Origin: Aquilaria yunnanensis
Taxonomy: Eukaryota; Streptophyta; Magnoliopsida; Malvales; Thymelaeaceae
Direction of reading: 5' to 3'
Length of the DNA: 64,000 nucleotides
Assembly (NCBI GenBank): GCA_039654915.1
Contig: CM077597.1
Coordinates: 60,602,001 to 60,666,000 of the forward strand
Both the position numbers and the translations under genes were made by a program. This document shows, piece by piece, positions 11,383-23,322 of the stretch; position 1 is the first letter of the stretch, and each line of letters starts with the position of its first letter. The notes under the pieces were generated by a model. The model ran no database searches. It was not told the DNA's origin and worked only from the letters and a program-made list of their open reading frames with translations.

Positions 11383-13468
11383 AACCCCTCTTGCTCTACC
11401 TTGCCGTTACTGAAAATGTGGTAAGTTCGGTCCTTGTAAAGGAAGAGGGGGCAAAGCAATGGCCAGTATATTATGTGAGCAAGTCTTTACATGGCGCCAA
11501 AGTCAGGTACCCCTTGCTACGAAAGGTTATTTATGCTCTGGTACTTGCAAGTAGAAGGTTACGACCCTATTTCCAAGGGAACTCCATTGTCGTTCGAAGT
11601 AACCTGCCTCTTAGGGATATCATGAAGAAGGTAGACCACTCGGAAAGGCTATCGAAGTGGTGCATCAAGCTCGGTGAGTATGATATCACCTATGAGCCCA
11701 GGAAGGCAGCAAAAGAACAGGCATTGGCATATTTCATTGCTGAGGTACCTGTTGCCGAAGACAGTCCACCTAACCTCGGAAAAGATGAACCTAAGTAGAC
11801 TCTGTTTGTCGACGGAGCCTCCGGCTCCAAACATCAAGGAGCTGGAGTAATACTTCGTGGTCCCGAAGGTATGGAAGCCATGATGGCCATCAAATTTGGG
11901 TTTAACGTCACCAACAACATGGTAGAATATGAAGCCCTCAGAGCAGAATTGCGCCTGGCCAGAAGAGTTGGTGTAAGAAACCTAAAGACCCACAACGATT
12001 CTCAGCTAGTGGTCCGACATATGTCAGGGACTATGGCACAAAGGACCCAACCTTGGCAAAGTATCATGATTTCATAACAAAGCTCATACAAGAGTTTGAC
12101 ATGGTACACATCGAGAACGTGCCTCATCGAGACAATACTGAAGCAGATACTTTGGCCAAGTCAAAAAAGTCCACCGAAGTGTTAAGTCACTCAAGCATAG
12201 CAATAATGAGCATAGCAACCTTGGAAAGAGGATGGAAAAATCCTATAAAAAAGTACCTTACGACTTCAGAGCTTCCAGCAAATCCTCTTGAAGCGACAAA
12301 AGTGTGAAGACATTCTGGACGATATTTCCTAATCGGAGAGGACTTGTACCGACAAGGGTACGCGAGTCCACTGCAAAGGTGTGTCGGCAAAGAAGATGTA
12401 TAGGCAGTCCTCACAGAAGTCCACGAGGGGGCCTGTGGTTCCCACATAGTTACTGACGCTCTAGCAGGAGTACTACTCTGCTAGGGATACTTCTGGCCCA
12501 CCCTAAGGAAGAATGCGAGGCAATTTGTCCAGAAATGTGACAATTGCCAAAGACACGCTAACATCCGGAGGCTACCCTCAGAAATGATAACTTCGGCTAA
12601 CTTCCCTTGCCCCTTCATAGTATGGGGTATTGACCTCATCGGGCCTCTCCCAACTGCACCTGGTTGAGTGAGGTTCTGCGTAGTCGCAGTAGATTACTTC
12701 ACCAAATGGATTGAGGCAGAGCCTCTGGCAACCATATCGGCGAAGGACATACAGAAATTTGTCTGGAAGAACATCATATGTAGGTTCGGCATACCGAGGT
12801 TGATAGTGGCCGATAATGGTTCCCAGTTTATTGATAAGGGGTTCCAAGACTTCACTACCGACCTTGGGATAAAAATGCACTTCGCCCCAGTAGCTCATCC
12901 TCAGAGCAACGGACAGGTAGAGGTGTCCAACAGAACCATAAAGGATGGTTTAAAAAAGTGATTGAAAAAAGAAAAAGCAAAATGGCCAAGAGAACTTCCT
13001 AGTATGCTATGGAGCTATCGGACAACCCCCCGAAGGCCCACAGGTGAGACGCCTTTCTTACTTGTATTCGGCACAGAGGCCATTGTTCCTATCGAAGCAG
13101 TTCAGCTGTCGATAAGGGTACAAGTGTTCGACTAGGAAGGGAACAACCTTGGGTTGAGAACCAAGCTGGATCTAATTGACGAACACAGAGAAGTGGCTGA
13201 ACTTAGAAGAAAAGCATTTCAGCAAAGGGTAGCTATCACTGCGAACTCGAATGTCAAGCAAAAAGGAATCAGGAAGGGGGACCTTGTCCTCTGAAAGGCT
13301 GAGTTTGAGGGCCAAAAACCATCTCACGGAGTACTTTGGGCAAACTGGGAAGGGCCCTAATTGGTTCTTGATGAAGTTCGGCTAGGAGTCTACAATCTCA
13401 GCGATACCGAAGGTGGAGAACTTAGGAACACATGGCATTCAGATGCCCTGAAAAAATTCTACACTTAG
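11383..13468 (+). pseudogene. pol remnant of E: RNase H and integrase
   Basis: Parallels 41094-43174 of element C. It contains the end of the RT-linked RNase H, then a second (archaeal-type) RNase H segment with VDGAS, EYEAL and NDSQLV motifs, then integrase: a CxxC of the HHCC finger (KCDNCQRH), D in GIDLIGPLP, D in VADNGSQF and E in NGQVEVSNR. Many nonsense codons interrupt it (for example near 11797, 12482, 12665 and 12960) along with frame changes. The reading ends at TAG 13466-13468 after a conserved WHSDALKKFY tail. Two RNase H domains are a known trait of the Tat lineage. Confidence 0.7.
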
Positions 13469-13872
13469 AAATTTTTTCTAAGGAAAATAGTCTCACCTAA
13501 GGAGTCTAGCCAAACAAGGTGTAAATACCAACATACGAAAGCAATACACCTTCTCTGAAGAAGCAACTGTCGAGCATGGCTAATAAAAATATGCAAAGCT
13601 TTACCAAAGGCCCAAACTGGTGCTATATTTACAGAAGGTGGTTAGCCGAATAATAGGTGCAAAGGGTACTTACTATCATCTCGAGGGACCTATATCGCAA
13701 AAGGTTAAACTGACGCTCGATACCGAAGATAGTATAAAAGAAATATGTCCTGAGACTTAGCCAAATTTTAGAAGAGGAAAAAAGAAATTCCATTTAATGC
13801 ATTTGTACAACAAGGGGGAGTTTACAACAAAAAAAAAAAGGAGAAAGAAAGCCTATTCGGGGTTTTGGACAA
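13469..13872. other. Noncoding spacer between integrase and antisense gene (E)
   Basis: Convergent interval: pol ends from the left and the antisense gene ends from the right. Includes a short A-rich run near 13830. No gene seen. Confidence 0.5.
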
Positions 13873-15323
13873 TTAGGGGACCTCGCTATCTTGAGTTACT
13901 CCACCACCAACCTCCTCTGTCACAACCTTCGGTGCCAAAGGAAGGGCAAAGGGAAGATTGAGGTGCCCTATCTTCGACTATGTCCAGCGAGGCCTTTCGG
14001 GGATGTCCAGACCCACCAAAAAGAAGACGTCAAGGTCTAGGTACTTGGCCAGGAATTGGTGTCGAGCCAAACAGAAGCCATCTTGGAACACAACCTTGGT
14101 TGCTTCATCAGCTTTGTCTTTCTCGACAGCCAATTCTTCCAGCTCGTCCCTCAACTCAGCGAGCTCATTCTCCAGCTTCTTCATCTTCTTCTTCTTCTTC
14201 TCCTTCTTTAGTGCGTCAACCTAGGCCTGAACTTTGGCGTTATCTGCAAGGGCCTTCGTGAGAAGTACAGAGTCCTCCTGCTTCTCCTTTCCGTATGCCT
14301 CGTTAGCCACCTCGTCGTTGGCTATTTTGTTGAGTTTGCTGTATTTAAGGACCGAGGTGGTACAAAATTGTTTGGCCCTTGCCAAGGACTCTTCGGTTCG
14401 AGATCGGACCGAAGACTACTTCGCTGCCCAAGCTCTGAAGTAACCATTGTACGCCAAGAGCTGCCAAAAGAAAGACTCCGAGTAAGGGTCAAAAGGCTAT
14501 AAAATCTTAGAAAAATCTTCTAAGTTCCAAAAGCTCAGAATTTACCTAGGCAGTGTGTTCAAACATCCTCACTGTGAGGACCTCCTCATTTGGGCACTCT
14601 TCACTGAGGGACTTGAAGGTGGCATTGCTGAGGACACCCTACGCCATTTGAGGAGCCAATTTCTGGCTGTCCTCAGAGAACAAGTTCATGTCCTCCATGA
14701 ATGTCTAGAAAGGCTCCTTCGGCACCTTGTACCTCGGGATGTGGGAGTCTTGAAGGGCCCACTTCCAGGCGTGCTCTGGCATCCATGCAACAGGTGCCTT
14801 CTCCTTTGCAAAATCACGTCGAAGTTTTGTCAGTACATAATCCCTTAGCCATTCGTCTATAACATCTAAAATGCCGAAAACTCCCAAACTCACAAAAAAA
14901 TGGCTAAGGGGCAAACCTGGTGGAACCTCGACGATGTCCTCCTCGGAGTCATTGACCTCCTGAACATCATCAAGGACTTGGTTGCCCTTCCTTCTTTGGC
15001 GCGCCTCGAGCTCCTCAGCAGAAAGGCTCCCTGCCGAAGTACTCAAGGACTCCACCACAGTGATGGGGCTCCGAGGGGTCGAGCTGATGGTCGGCTCCGA
15101 GGGTGGGTCGGCGCGAACCAAGGACTGGTCCTGCACCTCCATGTTACATTCTGGAGGGAGAGGAAGAGGGTCCTCCTTGGCTTTTTTCGACTGCCTTGTA
15201 GAAGATGGCCCTCCCCCCGACATCTTCTTCCTCTTTGGGCAACTTTCTTCCTTTGCTGCTCCCCCTTCTCGGCTTGACCGAAGAAGAGGGACATGTAGAA
15301 CACAGCAGATTTGCCACCCATCT
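13873..15323 (-). pseudogene. Antisense ORF of E, lacking exon 1
   Basis: Exon 2 runs 15323 to 14917, exon 3 about 14812 to 14546, exon 4 14460 to 13873. The promoter and leader are directly followed by the end of intron 1 and exon 2, so the Transposase_28-type exon 1 is missing. Exon 2 starts MGGKSAVFY and has a frameshift near 15230. Exon 3 has an apparent acceptor change (GCAG to GCAA), a TAG in place of a conserved Trp at 14704-14706, and a TAG as its last codon. Exon 4 encodes a coiled coil (KKLENELAELRDELEELAVEKDK) followed by FQDGFCLARHQF, ending at TAA 13873 after another Trp-to-TAG change. Confidence 0.65.
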
Positions 15324-15437
15324 CTGCAAAAAGGAGAATATCAATGTAAGTACATAGAGAGAGAAGCTTGAGAGAAAACGAGAGCAAAACAGAAGTAAAA
15401 GAAAGCGAAGGAAGAGAACTCTAAAGAGAGGAAGGTT

Positions 15438-15444
15438 TATATAG
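15438..15444 (-). promoter_or_regulatory. TATA box of antisense gene, element E
   Basis: The minus strand reads GGCCTATATAAACC, about 115 bp upstream of exon 2. In this copy the promoter is closer to exon 2 because exon 1 is absent. Confidence 0.5.
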
Positions 15445-15594
15445 GCCGAATGGGTAGGTGAATTATTGCCATAATTACCCCTTGATAGCAAAGAGACACA
15501 GTTGATGCAACCGACACAACTGTCCACCAATTTTCACGTGACACATGTCGCTCGATGTAGGAAATGAAGGCACGCCTTCTGACAGCACGGAGGC

Positions 15595-15599
15595 CTAGG
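15595..15599. other. Left target-site duplication CTAGG of B2
   Basis: CTAGG at 15595-15599 is repeated at 27632-27636, precisely flanking TG...CA-ended LTRs. Confidence 0.75.
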
Positions 15600-16589
15600 T
15601 GATGCGGGTCCAGTTAGGCGGAGCCCGCATCTTTACTATTGTGCAGTGGTGTGGGCAGCAGGGATTCCTGGATGGACACAGAGGTACCCTGAGAGGGTTA
15701 CCTAAAGTGATGGCCGGCGGCTTCAGATATCGTGGCTGGTGAGGAGTGCAAAGGCTCCCGGCATGGGAGAGAGTCTGGAGCGGAGATCCTTCAGGGAAAC
15801 CTTGCTGAAACACTCAGAAAACAGAGGTTAGGAGGCCCCCTGGGTGGATTTCCGGGGGGGAACCTCCGACACCAAAGTTAGTGCTCCGAGAATGAGAAAT
15901 ACTCAGTAATAAGCAGAAGAAACTCTTGCCTAGCGTGTCTTTTTGAGGACTGAAGGGAGAGTCTTCAGGCAGAGAAAGGAAAGCGTCCTCTTGTCCTTTT
16001 GGTCCTCCGGGCAGAAAACCCCCCTTTCCCTGTGATGACTTCCCTTGTATAAAAGGAAGAAGATGAACCCTTCAGATGATGACACGTGTTCAGCACGTGT
16101 ATGGTTTAGATGGTGTTCGTACATCTAAGCGTGGAGGCCCCTAGCCATCTGCAGGCTCTTCGGGTTACGAGTTGGAGTAGGTGTAGCCCTGTGTGACAGG
16201 ACGTTAGATTGTGACGTCGTGCCAGAGCACGCCTGGAGGTGGCGTGCTGGTGACTTGTGTAAGCGGAGTGTCAAAGACTCCTTAATGGCTTTTGCCGTAC
16301 AACCGAGGTCCCTTTGGTTGATGTCCCGCTTTAGGGCAAAAAGCCCTTTTCCGGAGTCTGGTTAAAACTTCGATCTATTTGTCTTCGGAGGCCTTTTTCC
16401 CGCAGGGGGTGGTCGGTCCTTTTCCCCGAGGGTGGTTTGGCCGTCGTCTTGAAGGACGCGCTACGCTGGCTTCCGAAGTTGGAATTGGCGGGCTACCGAG
16501 GTCGAGTGCCTCAAGTGTTTGAATTCCTTCACTCCGGAATCCTTTTCTATGGTTGGTGGTTGACCAGGGTGACAGAACTTCGGCTATCA
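15600..16589 (-). repeat. 3' LTR of B2 (990 bp)
   Basis: On the - strand starts TGATAGCCGAAGTTC at 16589 and ends CCGCATCA at 15600. Its partner LTR is 25222-27631 after removal of the inserted solo LTR. The + strand ORFs here are not coding. Confidence 0.7.
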
Positions 16590-16603
16590 CTTGCCCCCCT
16601 TGG
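16590..16603 (-). other. Polypurine tract of B2
   Basis: The minus strand reads CCAAGGGGGGCAAG immediately before the 3' LTR start. Confidence 0.65.
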
Positions 16604-17119
16604 AAAGTCGAAGTGAAAACTTCGACAAGTAGCTTTTCCGGCGTCTGTCTATCGCTCAACTGGCAGTTTTTGACAGAACAACCTTGTGGGCTCCCAGATG
16701 CCAACGTAGTAGCATGTCCATTTTCGGTCGAACAGGGCGGCACGGAGCCTTGAACCCTAGACCTGATTTACACCCAGGGTGTGACGTCGACTGAGGAGGC
16801 ACTTCGCCACCTAGGTGATCAGCCTTATTCGGATAGGTGTCATCTGTCTACCCTTTGGTGGTCTCGAGATTCCCAACTTGTTCACTTTTTCCCGCCATAG
16901 GCTAGTGAATCGTCGCGTCTTGAAACTAGGCGTCTCAGTCTCGAGCAATGTGCCCGGGTTTTTTGGATGCGAGAAAGCATGTCCTAGTTTCTCGTGACGG
17001 GTGACACGTGGCAGGCATTAGCTGGGATGGGCACGCCTTTTCATGTGCAAGGGATAATCATGGCGACGCTTCGACTTCATGCAGCATTTATGATGCCTTT
17101 TTGGCTACCCTTCCTCGAT
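16604..17119. other. Noncoding region between B2 3' LTR and antisense-gene promoter
   Basis: No coding content. It includes a tRNA-like segment on the - strand (16736-16824) and, from about 16970, the same upstream block as in B1 (a GACACGTGGCA word). Confidence 0.45.
16736..16824 (-). other. tRNA-like segment (possible SINE head)
   Basis: On the - strand it shares GGGTTCAAGGCTCCGTGCCG and a GGTGTAAATC block with 7256-7336. Opposite orientation relative to the neighbouring antisense gene suggests independent insertion rather than an element component. Confidence 0.35.
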
Positions 17120-17128
17120 CTATATAAG
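17120..17128 (+). promoter_or_regulatory. TATA box of antisense gene, element B2
   Basis: CTATATAAG about 265 bp upstream of the ATG at 17392. Confidence 0.5.
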
Positions 17129-17391
17129 CCTTCCCCCTGTCATACTCTTGATTTGTGTTTCTGTGCTCTCACTTTGCTCTTGCATTTTCTCCTTTTTGTG
17201 CGGCGGTCCTAGCGGCGGAGCGATTTCCGGCAACCTTTCACGACGGCGTCATCAAACCCCGACTTCGGCAAGACTTTCGGTGGGTTCTGACTTCTAGAGT
17301 TCCTTTGGTGTTTTGTTTTTCTTTTTGCTTTCCGAAGTCATCTTTCCGAAATCATTTTTTCTCTTTTTCCGAAGTCATTTTTCGGTCAACC

Positions 17392-20300
17392 ATGCCTATT
17401 CCCGAGAGCTGGCAACCTCTTTTGTCTCACCTTTACTGCACCACTCCTAAAAAATTAGAGAAATGGAAGACCAAATTTTTCCTTCCTTCTTATGCCATCA
17501 CAAGGTTACCTCGCCTTGGCCAATTTAGCTTTATGAATCGACGTGATGAGGTTACCATTTTCTGAGCCCAACTGAAGGCCGGACTTCGGTTTCCTCCTGC
17601 GAAGATGATTTGTGACTTTTGCCAGTTTCATGGCATAGCCGTGAATCAGCTTCCGCCCAACTCATTTTGCTATTTCAATGCCTTTCTCTGCATGTGCGGG
17701 ATCTTCGGGGTAGAACCCCATTTCATCCTATTCATGCAGTATTATAAGCTCTATCCGGTTCCGAAGGGTGCCTTTTATTTCATGCTGCCTCGGGGATCTG
17801 GGAGCAAGAAATTTATGTTCACCTTCGCTACCAAGGATAGCTGGCGAGGGTGGCAAAGGAAGTTCTTCTTCCTGAAGGTGGCGGAGGCCTGGTCGCACGT
17901 CCCTACTAAGTGGGCTCGGGGAAAGCTGGAGGCGGATGTCATGGATCCTAGAAAGTTGCTAACTCCCGAGTTGGTGGCGAGGTTTGGGGACTTTGACAGA
18001 CGAATCCGCGCTGTCGCCGACTGGGATGCCGAGGTCCCTTCAGGCTCTCTTTACCTTTTTCCGATCATGTGGAAACTTATGACCGAGGATGTCCTTCCGG
18101 AGCTGGGGGTGGTTACGGAGCATAAGACGGATCTCGGCATGCCAACTCCTGCTACCGAGGGAAAGAACTCTTGGCTGGTGAAGCTCCTTCGGAGCGAGCT
18201 CTCTTTCGAAGCCTTTTTTGAAAGTAAGTTTCTTTCAAAGTTTTTTCAACATAAGTGCCTGTGGACTTACTGTCATACCTCACTCAGGCCCTGGCCTATA
18301 AGTTTCTAATTTAACTCACAAGCCCAATTCCAAAATTAAGTTTCTAGCATTTGGCCAAGCAAACCATGGCAACATTAAGTCTTATTTTCTGAAGTTGAGA
18401 GGCCTGGGAGGTGGCCCAGGTGGCTTTAAAACAAGACCAACAAATACTTGCAGCAAAGGCAAGGCCCAATACTACTAACTTGCACAACAAGCCAGGTTTT
18501 AATTGAATACTTGCATACCAAGCAAGGCAACACTTAATGAAGTTTTTAAGTGCATAATTGGTGTGCAATCAAGTGTGCTATCTATATGACAACCAAGAAG
18601 CGACATTATTGGTTTAGATTTTGAAACCGCAAGTTAATATGTACATGATGCTCTCGGTCAACAACATACATATAATGGAGCACAACATTTCCATAAGACT
18701 AGGCCCATAACTATTCACATAAAAGTGCCATACATTGGCCCAAAACATTCAACATACATGTACAAGCGTAAAGCCATCCATAAGCCCATGCATAACTTGG
18801 CATACAATTCCCATAAAAGCATCACAAGTCTAGGCATCAAGGACTACACATATGTACACAAAAAGGGTAGTCTACCTAGTGTTCAACATGGCTACATGCC
18901 ATGAAACTGAAAGCTAAACATGCCAAGTTATTACATACCAAGACCATTAATGGTCAAACATAACCTTGAGAATTCCATACAAAAGTACACACTGCAACAC
19001 CAACCTAATTGCCTGATTCATTGTCATGAAAGCAAATACTATGATCAAAGCCAAAGTTCAAGTATCCATAGCTTTCCTAGACAAGTCTCCAACTACAGCC
19101 TGCATACTTATCACATAAGTCTCGGCCAACCAAAAATATAAGACTTGTAATGTACTAGAACTAATAAGCCAAGCACACATTGGCACAAACCTTGCTAAAC
19201 AAGCAAACAAGCACTAAACACAAGTACAGAGCAAACTAGTGCTACTCAGGCCAAATGTCTTTGCCTGAAAATAAAAAGATGGGCAGTGAGTAAAACTCAG
19301 TAGGATTCACTTATATATATTCAACTCTAAAAAGAGTCTATTTAGTTAAGCTGAGTATTCACTCAAAGCTTAACCTCCCATTAGCTAGCTTTACCTGCAA
19401 AACAAACACAAAGACAACGAAAACCAAGCATATACATATACAAGATAAATAACCATGGCATAAAATCCACAATTCCATAAGTGGGGTTAGCAAGCACATG
19501 GAAAGCACCAAAGCACACAAGAACACACACACACTACAAGTTTTGCTCTCGGCCCAAATAATCATATATGTACCCGTGTGCACATTGCACACAAAACACC
19601 ATCAAACCATCCACTTCCACTTAGAGCTCCAAAATGCTAAGCAAATAGGCCACATTTACTTGCATTTCTAGTACATGTACATTAGTTAATTAGCTAATCA
19701 ACAATATAACCGAGTGAAAACTCAATAGCCCATCAAGCAACTAAGGTCATTTGGCAAATTTTAACCATCACTTAGTCACTCTAAACACTTGAACCATGGT
19801 AATTCACCAAGCAATATCAAGTGTTAGTGAACCCTACCTCAAGAGCTTTCGGTCTCAAGCCAAACTTCAAATGCCCAAGTGTTCTTCAATCACAATGCCT
19901 ACCATAACAATACATAAGCATCAACAACACTTACTCATGGACTAACTACCATGATTTCAACGAAGAACACTACAATATACAAGCTTAAGCTCTCGGTCAC
20001 AATGCCCATTGCCAAACACTAATGTTCTTCACCCATCCAATCCAACATACAATCACCTAATCATCATTAATCAACGTTCATGGCACCATTACCATGCAAT
20101 TAGATGAAGAACATAGGATTACCTCAAAATGAGCTTCTCAGCCAAATGCTAACTTGCACGCATTGATGTTCCTTGCTCAAAATAGCCTAGCATAAGATCA
20201 CATTGGCACCAATTAACCTTAATCATGGACTAATTTCCATGTACACAATGAAGAACACAAAGCTCTATCAATTAATCCTTTCGGCCATAACTAGGTTTCC

Positions 20301-22887
20301 ACAACTACATATCAATTGCTCAATTCACTTAGCTTAACAATGTTTGAGCACTCAATATCCTTGTTCATGGAAGAAAATACCATGGATTCAAGGAATTTAA
20401 CAAGAATTACCTTAACCCTATCTTGAATAGGCTCGGCCTTCCTTGAATCTCCAAGAACAAGGCTTGATTCCAAGCGAGCAAAGGCCGGAACAACCTTCTC
20501 CAAGCTTGAATCCTTCAATGCCCTTAGGATTTCTTCAATTCCAGGCCAAATGGTGGATGAACTCTCAAGAACAACTCTCGGTCAAGTGAAGAGCAAAGAA
20601 CCCGAAATGGCAGAGTAATGGTCTTGACTAGTTTCGCCCGAAAGACTTGTATTTTAGTTAGCTAAAATGCTAACTTTTCCTTCCATTTCTTTGCATGAAA
20701 CAGTGTAGCCCCCAACTCCACATGAACACAAGGCCGCCACTTAAACTTGTGTCTAAATGGACATTTAAGTCACTTCATGGCCTATAATGCCATGTACACA
20801 TCAAACACAAGTACCAAAGTGCTTTAATTCCCTATATGTAACCGGCCATGTAACTAGAATAAAGACTAGTTAATTTAACTAGTTAACTAGTGAATAGTTC
20901 TTTAGTGGTAGACAAGACTTGACTAGCAATCATTATTGTCTACTAGTTTTGGTCTAGTCTTGCACTAGTCATCCAATAAACTTGCATGGCCGAAAATGCC
21001 AACTTTAAGTTTGTAGTTTTAATTGTACCACTAATCTGAGTGTACAATTTGATCCCCTTTCTCTGTTTTCTGTCAACTTTCCATAGTCCAGCTTCTAGGT
21101 GCAGTTAAGGCCTGAAGGTTTCTAGTTTTGCACATAGACCACTGTACTAGTTTCCATAGTTCTCCTCATCCTTCCTTTATACTTTTCTTTGTTTTCCTTT
21201 GTTTTTCTTGGCCTAAGCCAAGCACTTAGGAGGTACCTAACATGTACACTGATTTCTTCCCTCTTTTTCAGAGATGGGCAACGAGTCTGCCACCTACTAC
21301 CGATCTCTCTTCCTTGGCCAGGCCGAGAAGGGAGAACAAAAGAAGAGGCGCAAGGCGTCTGGGAGCGGATCATCTTTGGCCAAGAAGGCCAAGAAGGACA
21401 CCCCTTTTCCCTGTTCGGCGGATGTTTCGGAATTCTGCGATATTATTGCTACTTCCACTAAGGCTGGCGATGTCATTGCAACTTCCACCAAGGTTGCAAC
21501 TATCGCGGAGCCTGAAACTGCCATCGAAGTTCCTGCCGGGGTAATTGCCCTTCCTGCTCCTCTGAGTCCCGCCACGTCGGCAGGTCTTGTGGGCTCTTTG
21601 GCGGATCTTTCTGCTGAAGATTTAGAAAAGCGCCGAAGGGCCAAGGGCAAACATATTCCTGCCGACGTGGAGGAGGTCGGTGACTCTGATGACGACTCTG
21701 CCGAGGTCATGCCAGGTCTGTCTCCTTTTGCCTGTAATCAACTTATATATTTATATTTTTTATAACCAAGGAAATTTTACCTGATAAGATATGTGTTTCT
21801 TTTGCAGAGGATCCGGCGCCCCTTGCTTGGAAGATTGAGCACGCCCGAATGAGGGATCTTCGGGATTCTCATGTCCCGAAGGACAAAGTCCCGAGGGAGC
21901 CATTTTGGTCTTTTACGGAGGACATGAATCTGGTCTCCAAGGACTGTCAGGAAATGGCTCCCCAAATGGCGAGGGGCATCTTTACTCAGGCATCCTTCAA
22001 GGCAGTCGCCGAGGAGTGTGCCACCGAGGATGCCCTTGCTGCAAAAGTTTCCCAGCATGCTGCTCAGGTAACTCTTCAGGCTCTTCACTTTTCCTTCCCA
22101 CTTTTTGCCTAAGTGTTTTTGGCTTTCCTTGTGCAAATTTTGCTAAGTACCTTCTCAAAAATTTTTTTTTTTGCAGCTTTTGGGGTATAGCGGATACCTC
22201 CAAGCTTGGGCAGCAAAGTAGTCCTCTGCCCGAGCTTAGGCTGAAGACAAATTGGAGAAGGCCAAGGTTTTTTGTGCCAACTCGGTGCTAACGAACACCA
22301 AGTTGAACCCAATATGCAAAGAGAAGATTGCCGGTGTTTGGGAGGAGTTCTTGAAGGGCCAAGAAGAGCTCTTGAAGGACTTTTCCAAGAAGATGTCTGA
22401 CCTTGGCGATAAATTGGTCAGCCTGACTTCGACCAACGAGTTCCTTCAGAAGGAAAAGGAAGGGGAGTCTGCCCTTTTGGCAAAGGCGATGGCTGAGAAT
22501 GCCGAACTCCAGGCCAAGGTTAGCTTACTGAAGGAGAGTTCGGAGAAGAAGAAGAAAATCGAGGAGCTGGAGAAAGAGATTTCTGACCTTCAGCAGGAGG
22601 TTTCGGATCTTCATCATGAGGCAGACGAGTTGGAGGTTGAAAGAGATAAAGCCGTCCAGACGTCCAAGGTTGCTTTTCAGGACAGTTTCTGCCTTGCTCG
22701 TTATCAATTTCTGAAGAAGTATCTGGACCTCGATCCTTCCTTTCTGGCTGCCCTGGATATTCCGGGGGGGCCTCAGTGGATGTGGTCAAGAGTCGAGTTC
22801 CTTAACCTGCCGTTTCCTCCTCCTGCACCAAAGGTGGCGGTGAAAGATTCAGGAGCCAAAGCTTCCCATGACGCCGGGGTCCCTTAG
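17392..22887 (+). pseudogene. Antisense ORF of B2, four exons, intron 1 holding a 3-kb LTR
   Basis: Exons 17392-18223, 21272-21714, 21808-22067 and 22177-22887, all with GT...AG introns. The start is ATG 17392 (MPIPESWQPL). Exon 1: Transposase_28-type domain with FCQFHGIAVNQLPPNSFCYF and FYFMLPRGSG. Exon 2: MGNESATYYRSLF, a basic patch and an acidic tail ending at a splice site. Exon 3: a WSFTEDMNL motif. Exon 4: a long coiled coil of Lys/Glu heptads followed by FQDSFCLARYQF. Breaks are few: TGA at 17563 in exon 1 (conserved Arg, CGA to TGA) and two TAGs at the start of exon 4 near 22219 and 22240. Intron 1 is enlarged to 3048 bp by the LTR; without it and one duplication copy it would be 71 bp, the size in other copies. 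Role unknown; a coiled-coil protein with a basic patch could be nuclear. Confidence 0.7.
18271..21242 (-). repeat. 2972-bp solo LTR inside an intron
   Basis: On the - strand it runs from TGTTAGGTACC (21242) to GGTATGACA (18271), TG...CA ends. It is the inverted counterpart of 1-3066. Flanks are CTTAC (18266-18270) and TGTAC (21243-21247), an imperfect 5-bp duplication. It contains the same ~144-bp GGCCGAG subrepeats. No gag-pol sequence lies inside. Confidence 0.7.
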
Positions 22888-23322
22888 ATATTCTAGGACC
22901 TTCGTCTTCTTCTTTTTCTTTGTATTCTTCTTCTTGTAATCTTTCTCCTCGTATCAAGACCTTCTTCAATGAATTTTCCTTCACTATTTTGGCTAAGTCT
23001 TTTTGAGCAATTTTTGTTTCCCACTTGTCCCGACCACTTTCGGTCAAGGGACTTCGGTACTTTCTTTGCTCATTTTCGTCGGCCATTCTTCGAGAGGTCT
23101 TTCACAGTTGGCGAAGTTCCCTTTTTAGGCAAATTTTAGCCTGTCCCTTGTTGGCCATGTTCGGTAGACCTGCCTTCTTTTGGGCCTATAACCCAACTAA
23201 CTTCGGAAGGAATAGGAGACTTTCGGGCGTCTATGCTTCAGCTTTGTTCGGCAAACATTCTCAGACAGGGGAAAACTTTCTGTACTTAGAAAAATTTTTG
23301 GCTTTCACCATTTCTTGTAAAA
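22888..23322. other. Noncoding spacer between antisense gene and pol (B2)
   Basis: Convergent interval equivalent to 13469-13872 and 43175-43566. No gene seen. Confidence 0.45.
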
